Below, piece after piece: positions 22,983 to 28,572 of a stretch of DNA of 29,415 nt. Numbering within the stretch: the first letter of the stretch is position 1; each line of letters begins with the position of its first letter. Both the position numbers and the translations under genes were made by a program. The DNA is taken from IMG/VR virus record IMGVR_UViG_3300033998_000206, positions 1-29,415 of that record, one strand, 5' to 3'. The DNA comes from a virus. The notes beneath the pieces were generated by a model. That model had not been told where the DNA came from. It did no database searches and saw nothing but the letters and a program-made list of their open reading frames with translations.

Positions 22983-23345
22983 ATGAAAAGCTACGGAACA
23001 CGGTGGACCAGAAACGGTCAGTATAACTGGACCGAATATGAACCCGGTGAAAAAATCGAGGCTCTACACTTTGCGCCCCCTGCACAGACCAGATATATTG
23101 CTTGTTGGTATCCTGGAAAGCCGTTGCTAGGTTGTTGTTTAGCGGACGGGAAAGGTTTCGACAATGTGTTGTCCCAGCTGGAGTCCTTGCCAGCGGAAGG
23201 AGATTTTGTTATATTCCAGGAGCCGGTTGAAAACGGTGCTTGGTGGATTGGCAAGAAATACGAGCGGCCAGCTGGTCCTTACTCCTGGCAGCAAGCAAAA
23301 GAGATTATCGAGGCACTTTCAAACCACGGCTTGGGGCCAGCCTAA
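22983..23345 (+). CDS. Hypothetical protein (120 aa)
   Basis: The ATG at 22983 has AAAGGGGAAGGG before it; a longer in-frame extension has no ribosome site and runs through the leader hairpins. The product is soluble, rich in Trp and Tyr, with a mixed strand/helix pattern (QYNWTEYEPGEKIEALHF, RYIACWYPGKPLLGCCLADG, NGAWWIGKKYERPAGPYSW). It has two Cys in tandem. I do not recognise it. Confidence 0.7.
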   Translation: MKSYGTRWTRNGQYNWTEYEPGEKIEALHFAPPAQTRYIACWYPGKPLLGCCLADGKGFDNVLSQLESLPAEGDFVIFQEPVENGAWWIGKKYERPAGPYSWQQAKEIIEALSNHGLGPA

Positions 23346-23385
23346 AAAGCCCCGCCAGAAAAATTGCCAGGAAGGAGAGGGAGAA

Positions 23386-23889
23386 ATGAAACGCGGTGAT
23401 AAAATCCCTGTACTAAATTCCGCTTATAAACCTGCACCCCGGATGTACTCCTACTGGGATGCGGATTTACAGCTAGAAGACACCGTCCTCCCAGCCGGGA
23501 CAGTTTTGTTCCACATCTCGGTGGAGGAAAAACTCACAGCGTTTGCGCCGTGCGTCACCTGTTTTTCCCTGGAAAGGCCTGTCCTTACCGGACACTGTTA
23601 CATCGCCATCTGCCGGGAAGACACTCCCGCGCAGGTGGATGACCTGGAAGTCCGCATCGATTTAGCCACCGCCCCGGTGGATATCTACTACGCGGGACGG
23701 TGGAAAAACGACTACCGCCGCGTGTGCGTGGACCATGCTGGCCGCGTGGTCTACGTCCCACGGCGGGCCTTCTTCGCTCCCGTCTTCCGGGAAATCGCCC
23801 GGAAGGCCCAGGAAGCGGAGAGGCAGGCTAACTGGCGGTACTACACCGGGTATTACAAGTGGGTAAGCCGTGAGGAGGCTTATAAGTAG
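23386..23889 (+). CDS. Hypothetical protein (167 aa)
   Basis: The ATG at 23386 follows GAAGGAGAGGGAGAA. The product is mostly strands in the first 120 residues (VLPAGTVLFHISVEEKLTAF, CFSLERPVLTGHCYIAIC), followed by a basic helix (FREIARKAQEAERQANWRYY). No catalytic motif is known to me. The leader before it has only a weak repeat, GCCAGAAAAATTGCCAGG. It is the largest unassigned gene of the island. Confidence 0.7.
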   Translation: MKRGDKIPVLNSAYKPAPRMYSYWDADLQLEDTVLPAGTVLFHISVEEKLTAFAPCVTCFSLERPVLTGHCYIAICREDTPAQVDDLEVRIDLATAPVDIYYAGRWKNDYRRVCVDHAGRVVYVPRRAFFAPVFREIARKAQEAERQANWRYYTGYYKWVSREEAYK

Positions 23890-23955
23890 GCAGTGGGGCC
23901 TGCCTGAAAATCCCCCGCCAAGTCACTTCGGCCCGCCGGAGCCGGTAATCCCGGC
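23888..23955 (+). other. Double hairpin in the leader of the 90-residue gene
   Basis: AGGCAG-(TGGGGC)-CTGCCT at 23888..23905 overlaps the previous stop region. TGAAAATCCCCCGCC follows, then GCCGG-TAATC-CCGGC at 23941..23955, and AAAGGAGG soon after. It is a member of the same leader family. Confidence 0.65.
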
Positions 23956-23977
23956 GAATAGAAAGGAGGAGAAGAAG

Positions 23978-24250
23978 ATGCTTAAAAACGTTTATGTTGA
24001 TGTTGAGAATTCTGGTGAGTATGTAAAGTTTGCTGCTTTAGCACCAGAAGGGGAAATTCATCTCCTCTGGGATGGCGGAGAGTTTTATAACTATTGCAGA
24101 TGCAGAATACCGGATGCTAAATACGCACACGAAGTAAACTCGCTCTTGGCCGAATACGGCGTTCCCGAAACCTGGCAGGGTCACTCCCGGCGGGTTAAGG
24201 CGCCAAGAGATCCGTCCGTAGGCTTAGTCCCTACGGACTGGAACGAGTAA
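23978..24250 (+). CDS. Hypothetical acidic protein (90 aa)
   Basis: ATG at 23978 with AAAGGAGGAGAAGAAG. A longer frame upstream runs through the leader and is not supported. The product begins MLKNVYVDVENSGEYVKFAA, has WDGGEFYNYCRCRIPDAKYAHE in the middle and ends PTDWNE. It is small, soluble and rich in Tyr, with no known family. Confidence 0.7.
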   Translation: MLKNVYVDVENSGEYVKFAALAPEGEIHLLWDGGEFYNYCRCRIPDAKYAHEVNSLLAEYGVPETWQGHSRRVKAPRDPSVGLVPTDWNE

Positions 24251-24256
24251 CCCTAC

Positions 24257-24334
24257 CCCGCCGGCAGCCGGGGCGGGTAAGAAATACCGGCTGCCCGGAA
24301 AACTTCCCGACCGCCGCCGGGGGAAATGCGGCGG
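24257..24334 (+). other. Leader with competing helices before the 109-residue gene
   Basis: CCCGCC (24257) can pair with GGCGGG (24272). GGCAGCCGG (24263..24271) can pair over nine bases with CCGGCTGCC (24287..24295). The two pairings interlock, so they are either alternatives or a pseudoknot. AAACTTCCC follows (24300), then CCGCCGC (24311) with GCGGCGG (24328) and GAGGAGG. The last part aligns with the leader at 24691..24754, with the stem bases changed on both sides. Confidence 0.65.
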
Positions 24335-24349
24335 AGAGAGGAGGATGCA

Positions 24350-24679
24350 ATGTTTAGAGATTTAGTTTATACTGTGTGGGATGCTGGATGCGAACTCCTA
24401 TTTGCAGGATCCGGCTCCGTTCTTACGGAGCAGGATCTGGATGATGAGTTGCTGTTCCTAGGTGCAGAAGATGTTACCGTTGCTCTCTACCCCAGTCCTG
24501 AACCGCTTGTAGAGGACGGAGAAGTTCACCCTGCCTTTCGAGGCGGTAACTGCAACTGGCGGTGCAGTTTAACCGACCTGACCGACCAGGAGGATACTGC
24601 CCTCGTTTACGGCCAGGTTGAGACCGATGATGTTATTCTTTACATCGTCGGTCAACCCGGAGTAAAGTTGCCCTTTTAA
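24350..24679 (+). CDS. Hypothetical acidic protein (109 aa)
   Basis: ATG at 24350 after GAGAGAGGAGGATGCA. It is strongly acidic (EQDLDDELLFLGAEDV, EPLVEDGEVH, DLTDQEDTALVYGQ) with alternating hydrophobic residues, suggesting strands. Strong acidity and small size are common among phage anti-defence and DNA-mimic proteins, but that is only a resemblance. No motif is recognised. Confidence 0.7.
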   Translation: MFRDLVYTVWDAGCELLFAGSGSVLTEQDLDDELLFLGAEDVTVALYPSPEPLVEDGEVHPAFRGGNCNWRCSLTDLTDQEDTALVYGQVETDDVILYIVGQPGVKLPF

Positions 24680-24690
24680 CTACCCGCCCC

Positions 24691-24754
24691 AGCGCCGAGG
24701 CGTTATATCGGCGCTACCAGAAACTTCCCCAGCCCGGCGGGGGTAAGGCCGGGC
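24691..24754 (+). other. Double hairpin in the leader of the zinc-ribbon gene
   Basis: AGCGCCGA (24691) pairs perfectly with TCGGCGCT (24708) around nine bases. CAGAAACTTCCCC follows, then GCCCGGC (24732) pairs with GCCGGGC (24748), and GGAAAGGAGG leads to the start codon. It is the clearest example of the leader family. Confidence 0.7.
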
Positions 24755-24768
24755 GGAAAGGAGGAAAA

Positions 24769-25080
24769 ATGAAGTGTTTCAAGTGCGGGCGTACCATCGC
24801 CCGCTTGGAGGACGCTTACGTTAGCTGCCGCCACACTGCTGGCGGTGTGCAAGATATTTTCCTGTGCGCCGAGTGCGGAGCTCCCCGTACCTGCGCCCGG
24901 TGCGGCGCGGAACTGGGAGAGGACTGGCGGCATGGCTGGGGGCCGGGAGAGTACCTGTGCCCCAGCTGCGAAGGTGTCTACCTCGCCGCTTTCCGGGCGG
25001 CGGGGGAAGCAGACGCCCAGCGTGGTAGAGAGGAACGCCCCATGAAGTTCTTCCGCCGCCCGCCGCTGTATGCGCTATAG
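24769..25080 (+). CDS. Zinc-ribbon protein (103 aa)
   Basis: ATG after AAAGGAGGAAAA. Cys pairs are CFKC (residues 3 to 6), a Cys near 20, CAEC (about 33 to 36), CARC (about 42 to 45), and CPSC (about 64 to 67). This implies two or three metal sites in a rubredoxin/zinc-ribbon arrangement. The C-terminal tail is basic (KFFRRPPLYAL). It probably binds nucleic acid or a protein partner; nothing more specific can be read. Spacing to the next gene is 17 bases. Confidence 0.75.
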   Translation: MKCFKCGRTIARLEDAYVSCRHTAGGVQDIFLCAECGAPRTCARCGAELGEDWRHGWGPGEYLCPSCEGVYLAAFRAAGEADAQRGREERPMKFFRRPPLYAL

Positions 25081-25097
25081 AAAGGAGGTATACATAT

Positions 25098-25418
25098 ATG
25101 TTTGCCGCCGTTCTTAGTACCACCGTTTTGCCTGTGGACGGTGTCTACCGGGTGGAAACCCTGCCGCCTGGTCAGATTCCGTCCCTGGCCGGGGTGCCGC
25201 ACTACATCGGGCACCCCGACACAAAGGCTATCGTGGAGGGCCTGGGCGCCGTCCCGGCCCCGACAAAGTTGTTCCCCGGCCTTGCCGTGGGGGAGCAGGC
25301 CATCTGTTTCCCGATAGCACAGGGGAAGAGCACGCGGGCGGTGGACGGCTTCACCAGTCCGCACCAGAATGTTAGCCTGGACGATCTCCAGATCCGGGTT
25401 ATTACCCGGCTGGAGTAG
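25098..25418 (+). CDS. DUF1874 / AcrIII-1-like protein, candidate viral ring nuclease
   Basis: 106 residues; ATG with AAAGGAGGTATACATAT, one of the best ribosome sites here. The N-terminal strand LSTTVLPVDGVYRV matches the LTNTSILTTFG-type start of DUF1874 proteins (YddF, STIV B116, SIRV gp29). His39 lies in YIGHPDTKAIVEGLG, matching the IGHxST motif whose His is catalytic in AcrIII-1. Arg80-x2-Asp83-Gly84 stands where the family has RxxEG (an Arg and a Glu that act on the ligand). The C-terminal strand IRVITRL also fits. AcrIII-1 enzymes destroy cyclic tetra-adenylate and so block type III CRISPR defence. The resemblance is from motifs by eye, the flanks differ, and Asp replaces Glu, so activity is a hypothesis. 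Confidence 0.6.
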   Translation: MFAAVLSTTVLPVDGVYRVETLPPGQIPSLAGVPHYIGHPDTKAIVEGLGAVPAPTKLFPGLAVGEQAICFPIAQGKSTRAVDGFTSPHQNVSLDDLQIRVITRLE

Positions 25419-25474
25419 ACTGCCGCCCAGGGCACGGCGTAAAACTGCCCAATTTTTGCGAAGGAGGTTTAACC

Positions 25475-25729
25475 ATGCCCAAAATCGACCGCCAAAAACC
25501 CAATGAATCCCTTGTTGCCGAAATTTCCGCCATCCTCCCTGTTATCCATGCGGCCAAGACAAAGAAAGCGCAGGAGTATCCCAAGCTGAAGGAACTCCTG
25601 CGCCCGAATGGTTACAAGCCTTTCGACATCTTCGCCACATACAATTACCTCACCGGTAGCGCTGCTGGCGATTGGGAGGCCAGCGTTAAACTGGCGGCGT
25701 ACGTGGCCCAAAGGAGGAAGGCGGGATGA
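25475..25729 (+). CDS. Small basic protein coupled to the integrase
   Basis: 84 residues; ATG after GAAGGAGGTTTAACC. It ends in an ATGA overlap with the recombinase, so the two are probably made together. It is helical and basic (AAKTKKAQEYPKLKELLRP, then KLAAYVAQRRKAG). It could be a directionality factor or a DNA-binding helper for the recombinase, by context only. Confidence 0.65.
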   Translation: MPKIDRQKPNESLVAEISAILPVIHAAKTKKAQEYPKLKELLRPNGYKPFDIFATYNYLTGSAAGDWEASVKLAAYVAQRRKAG

Positions 25730-26331
25730 TGAGGAAGAAACATGCCTTGCCTAAAATTATTAGCCGGGAAGCTGCCTCCCGGCTTTTGTCCCGGCTGAAG
25801 ACGGATAATCCGATCGGCCTGCGGAACCGAGTAGCTCTCCAGTTATGCTACCGGGCGGGCCTGCGGATCAGCGAAGTCTGTAACCTTTCCCTTGCGGATG
25901 TGGACCTGCGGGAAGGCTACGTCTACGTCCAGCAGGGAAAAGGAAAAAAGGATCGAGTTGTGCCTTTAGACAAAGAAACAGCCGAATTGTGCCAAAGGTG
26001 GCTTGCAATTCGGCCTGAAAGCAGCTCTGATTATTTTATCACAACCCTGGCCGGCGGTAAAGTTTCCGACCGCTACCTCCGGGAAGTCTGCTACAGGCTT
26101 TCCCGGATAACGGGGGTTTATATCACCGACAACCACAAGAAGAAGCCCGTTCACCCGCACATCCTCCGGCACTCCTTCGCCACGGAGCGTCTGGAGGACG
26201 GGTTCAGCCTGGTGGAAGTGCAGGCTTTATTGGGGCACAGCGATATTTCTACCACCAGCGTCTACCTGCACGTGCGGCCTACGGTGCTTAGAGAGAAAAT
26301 GAGGGGTTTAGCGCCCGTGGGAGGTGCTTAG
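25726..26331 (+). CDS. Minimal tyrosine recombinase (catalytic domain only)
   Basis: 201 residues, ATG at 25726 (a second ATG follows). The full catalytic set is present: Arg47 in YRAGLRISE, Lys74 in the GKGKKDR beta-hairpin, His145-x2-Arg148 in HILRHSFA, His171 in LLGHSDIST, and Tyr180 in TSVYLHV. The N-terminal SAM-like core-binding domain found in XerC/XerD and most phage integrases is missing; only ~35 residues precede box I. It is thus a short integrase of about two thirds normal length, yet the active site is intact. It may integrate the phage, or move or invert the island. It is the last enzyme gene of the plus-strand operon. Confidence 0.92.
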   Translation: MMRKKHALPKIISREAASRLLSRLKTDNPIGLRNRVALQLCYRAGLRISEVCNLSLADVDLREGYVYVQQGKGKKDRVVPLDKETAELCQRWLAIRPESSSDYFITTLAGGKVSDRYLREVCYRLSRITGVYITDNHKKKPVHPHILRHSFATERLEDGFSLVEVQALLGHSDISTTSVYLHVRPTVLREKMRGLAPVGGA

Positions 26332-26333
26332 GC

Positions 26334-26450
26334 TTGCCCGCCGCAGTTTTAGCCATCGCCGCAGTCCTGGCGGTTAATTCGCCGAAAGCGGCGATTCCGG
26401 CGGCGGTAGGCGTGGTGGTTCTGGCGGTAATAATGAGAATGGCCCGCTGA
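26334..26450 (+). CDS. 38-residue membrane protein
   Basis: The TTG at 26334 is nine bases after GGGAGGTG at the end of the integrase gene. The product has two hydrophobic stretches (PAAVLAIAAVLAV and AAIPAAVGVVVLAVIMRM) joined by NSPK, and ends MAR. This is the form of a hairpin in the membrane, such as a small holin-like or accessory peptide. The stop codon lies in the loop of the terminator. It is too short to be called by most programs. Confidence 0.55.
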   Translation: MPAAVLAIAAVLAVNSPKAAIPAAVGVVVLAVIMRMAR

Positions 26451-26471
26451 TGAGGCGGGCCGTTTTGTTTT
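26441..26471 (+). terminator. Terminator of the plus-strand island
   Basis: GGCCCGC (26441) and GCGGGCC (26455) form a 7-bp GC stem around TGATGAG, followed by GTTTTGTTTT. It ends the island operon, and its tail overlaps the stop of the convergent late-regulator gene by two bases. Confidence 0.85.
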
Positions 26472-27003
26472 ACCTTGTCCCCTCCTGCCACAACTTCACA
26501 AGGTACTCTTTTTCCTTCTCATCGAGTTCAATCAATCTCTGCAACTTAGCCACCGCTTCCTGCCGCAACCGTTTACAGTGCGGTTTGCTGTAGCCAACCT
26601 TCGGTGCAATTTTGCTTACCGGCAACCCGTCGAAGTAGTACAATTCCACCACCTTTAACTCGACCGCCTTTAACCCCTTCAGCGCATTCTTCACCTTCTC
26701 GGCTATATTGCCGTAGACGTGCACTTCGTCCATAATTTGCCTTTCCGCCTCGCCCCAAAGTATCAAGCTCATCTTATCGTAGTTCAGCGCAACCCAAGCC
26801 GTCACATCGGAAAGTTTATTTGACTGCACGATTACTTTGGCCAGGTCGTACGCCCGGAGCGAAAGTTCTTCAATCAGGTTGCCTTTTTCGTGCTGTAGTT
26901 TATAAGCAATTACTTTTTGCAGTTCGATAGCCGCATTTTTCGCCCTGGCGATTATGCTGTGGTAGTGGTCCAGCAGAAATTCGGCCTGTGCGTATGTGAT
27001 CAT
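26470..27003 (-). CDS. Sigma-region-4-like protein, candidate late gene activator (ArpU/RinA-like)
   Basis: 177 residues from ATG at 27003, chosen because AGGGGG is 7 bases before it; the ATG at 27009 is too close. The N-terminal ~100 residues are helical. Residues about 110 to 165 hold the helix-turn-helix LKAVELKVVELYYFDGLPVSKIAPKVGYSKPHCKRLRQEAVAKL, which is like region 4 of sigma factors and the phage ArpU/RinA regulators. In related phages this gene sits just before the terminase genes and turns on late transcription. Here the plus-strand island separates them. Confidence 0.8.
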   Translation of the reverse strand: MITYAQAEFLLDHYHSIIARAKNAAIELQKVIAYKLQHEKGNLIEELSLRAYDLAKVIVQSNKLSDVTAWVALNYDKMSLILWGEAERQIMDEVHVYGNIAEKVKNALKGLKAVELKVVELYYFDGLPVSKIAPKVGYSKPHCKRLRQEAVAKLQRLIELDEKEKEYLVKLWQEGTR

Positions 27004-27065
27004 CAGCATTCCCCCTGGACATATTTGCCAAAGCGTGGTATGCTTTGGGTGAGCGCATGCCCAAG

Positions 27066-27090
27066 GGCCGGAATACGGCCTTATTTTTTC
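27066..27090 (+). terminator. Terminator-like hairpin on the plus strand
   Basis: GGCCG-GAATA-CGGCC followed by TTATTTTTT. It faces away from the island and would stop plus-strand transcripts antisense to the regulator. Upstream of it is a second hairpin, CCAAAGC with GCTTTGG (27028..27048). No plus-strand gene lies between. Confidence 0.5.
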
Positions 27091-27317
27091 GTCATTTTAA
27101 AATAATAATCATACATGCGTAAGTGATAAGCAGCCAAATTCTTTGATAATTCATCTACAAAATTTTCATCAAAAGTGCCATCATCTTTCAGTGGATAACT
27201 TATATTACACCTTGAACAAACTGCATACCACCCGCACTTTTTATTACGCACTTCGTATTCATAAAAATCAATAGATCCAAAGCATTTGATACATCGCAGT
27301 AACGGCTTATCTATCAT
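27081..27317 (-). CDS. Zinc-ribbon-like protein (78 aa)
   Basis: ATG at 27317 overlapping the stop of the preceding 54-residue gene (ATGA), with GGGAGGAAGTGGTGA upstream. Two Cys pairs (LRCIKCFGSIDF and AVCSRCNISYPL) suggest one zinc site. The C-terminal half is helical (ENFVDELSKNLAAYHLRMYDYYF). Function is unknown; it could bind DNA or a partner protein. Confidence 0.7.
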   Translation of the reverse strand: MIDKPLLRCIKCFGSIDFYEYEVRNKKCGWYAVCSRCNISYPLKDDGTFDENFVDELSKNLAAYHLRMYDYYFKMTKK

Positions 27318-27478
27318 AGATTCACCACTTCCTCCCCCGGCAATAATCCCGCCCTGCCAGGTAACGGCCTCTCACTCATGATTTCCTCCCAGTCCACCAC
27401 GAAACACAGGTACCTGCGAACCAATGCTTCCCAAACTTGTGGTTGATGATGTTCTATATACTCCCCAATCGCAATCAA
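27314..27478 (-). CDS. 54-residue protein with TTG start
   Basis: TTG at 27478 lies in TTGA, overlapping the stop of the upstream gene, with GGAGGAAGG just ahead. It ends in ATGA with the next gene. The chain is MIAIGEYIEHHQPQVWEALV at the start, then a helical middle and an end rich in Gly, Pro and Glu. No motif is known. Coupling at both ends is the main evidence. Confidence 0.55.
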   Translation of the reverse strand: MIAIGEYIEHHQPQVWEALVRRYLCFVVDWEEIMSERPLPGRAGLLPGEEVVNL

Positions 27479-27627
27479 CTAACCTTCCTCCCATACCTCT
27501 TAGCCTTCCAGATTTCCACCAGCCGGCCCGTTTTGTAACTCAGCCGCACAAGCCTGCCGCACACGGTGCACAACCACGCCCGCCTGCTACGGTAGCGGCA
27601 GGGTATCATTTCGACGCAGCACCGCAT
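27475..27627 (-). CDS. Cys-rich basic microprotein (50 aa)
   Basis: ATG at 27627 after AGGAGGAGCAAGCC. Cysteines at 3, 4, 10, 20 and 23 with LCTVCGRLVRL form a zinc-knuckle pattern. The rest is strongly basic (WKAKRYGRKVS at the end), so nucleic-acid binding is likely. Its start overlaps the end of the upstream gene by 22 bases. Confidence 0.55.
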   Translation of the reverse strand: MRCCVEMIPCRYRSRRAWLCTVCGRLVRLSYKTGRLVEIWKAKRYGRKVS

Positions 27628-27824
27628 GGCTTGCTCCTCCTGACACGCACCCGGACTATCTCGCCGTTGCCTACGTAATAGGCAGCCACGACCGGGAATT
27701 CTTCATCAAGGTTGCAACATTCATTCTCCGCCGATATCTTTGCCCCGCACTCCGGGCATGTCCACGTCCCGCGCGAATCAGCCGAGTATGCCGCTGCGCC
27801 GCATTTGCATACGCGCTTTTCCAC
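27606..27824 (-). CDS. Zinc-ribbon protein (about 72 aa)
   Basis: GTG at 27824 is preferred, with GGAGGAGTGACTGCC before it; GTG at 27833 would overlap the upstream stop as GTGA. Two Cys pairs (CKCGAAAY and WTCPECGAKI) form a classic zinc ribbon, then ENECCNLDEEF and a basic tail. It resembles small phage zinc-ribbon proteins of unknown function. Confidence 0.7.
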   Translation of the reverse strand: MEKRVCKCGAAAYSADSRGTWTCPECGAKISAENECCNLDEEFPVVAAYYVGNGEIVRVRVRRSKPCGAASK

Positions 27825-27829
27825 GGCAG

Positions 27830-28189
27830 TCACTCCTCCTCGTAAGTTTCACCACGGTAGTAGTTTGTTAAGGCTTTGAACAACTCAGACTTCGCCATCA
27901 CGATTTTTGCATAATCAGAATCATTGTTGAAGCACGCTCCATGTATTTTACCGTATTCGCACTTGGGACAGTACCCATCAACCGCAATGCAGAAATAGCA
28001 TGCCTCATAGCCAATAGGCAGTCTAAAAACCAGTTCCATGAGAAACTTCGCTTTTGCCTCCATAACATCTTCAACTGTTTTTGCTCTTTTAATCAGTTTC
28101 ATAAAGTGACTATAAATTTCATCTATATACTCTTTCCAATTTTCAAATGTGCTGGTTAGTTCTTCTTTAACACGCGGATCTGCCTTCAC
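27830..28189 (-). CDS. Cys-rich helical protein (119 aa)
   Basis: GTG at 28189, with AAGGAGGAGTAAAA before it, is favoured over an upstream ATG at 28261, whose extra part lies over a membrane gene in another frame. It has a long N-terminal helix region (residues about 1 to 60) and then a metal-binding-like block ACYFCIAVDGYCPKC with further Cys. Function is unknown. Confidence 0.6.
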   Translation of the reverse strand: MKADPRVKEELTSTFENWKEYIDEIYSHFMKLIKRAKTVEDVMEAKAKFLMELVFRLPIGYEACYFCIAVDGYCPKCEYGKIHGACFNNDSDYAKIVMAKSELFKALTNYYRGETYEEE

Positions 28190-28191
28190 TT

Positions 28192-28353
28192 TTACTCCTC
28201 CTTCACACTTATATTCGACAGCACCGCAAGCCACACAGCCACGACAAGGTATTTCCCCCATGCTGGAGCAGTGACGATAGCCGCAATTATGAAGCCTAAC
28301 GACAGCAGGTAGTTTATGAATTTAATCGCTTCAATTATTAGCCTTATTTTCAT
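28192..28353 (-). CDS. Two-helix membrane microprotein (53 aa)
   Basis: ATG at 28353 after AAGGAGGAAGAGGTGAC. The product starts MKIRLIIEAIKFINYLLSLG, continues into FIIAAIVTAP, and has a second hydrophobic segment (YLVVAVWLAVLSNISV), ending VKEE. Its last codons contain the ribosome site of the next gene (AAGGAGGAG then TAA). That placement strongly supports it over the frame in which the longer version of the next gene would be read. Confidence 0.6.
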   Translation of the reverse strand: MKIRLIIEAIKFINYLLSLGFIIAAIVTAPAWGKYLVVAVWLAVLSNISVKEE

Positions 28354-28359
28354 CGGATG

Positions 28360-28572
28360 TCACCTCTTCCTCCTTAACTCATACCCGCACCATTCATACC
28401 TCTCCTCAAACTCCCGCTTACGGTGTTCCTGCAACTCCGCGATAGTCATCTTTGTGAGGCCGCCCGGGAAGTAGCACCGGGCCACGCCGTTTAAGCCGTC
28501 GTAGTGAACGTGGGTGCATTGCAGTTCGACGGTGAGCATGTTGTCTCCACATGGTGTAGTGTTTTTAGTCAT
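28360..28572 (-). CDS. Hypothetical protein (70 aa)
   Basis: ATG at 28572 overlaps the resolvase stop (ATGA), with GAGGAGGA ahead. The chain MTKNTTPCGDNMLTVELQ.. has four Cys and a helical end (IAELQEHRKREFEERYEWCGYELRRKR). No family recognised. The 16 bases at 28543..28558 also occur in the thiC remnant. Confidence 0.65.
   Translation of the reverse strand: MTKNTTPCGDNMLTVELQCTHVHYDGLNGVARCYFPGGLTKMTIAELQEHRKREFEERYEWCGYELRRKR

Noticed and set aside
22033-23085. A 350-codon open frame on the minus strand
   Set aside because: It runs antisense to three plus-strand genes with good ribosome sites, has no ribosome site of its own, and its sequence looks like reverse-strand shadow (Ser/Arg/Pro rich, no motif).
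24257-24295. Calling the interlocking helices a true pseudoknot riboswitch
   Set aside because: There is no spare base to cross the nine-base-pair stem, so the two pairings are more likely alternatives. No known ligand-binding core is visible.
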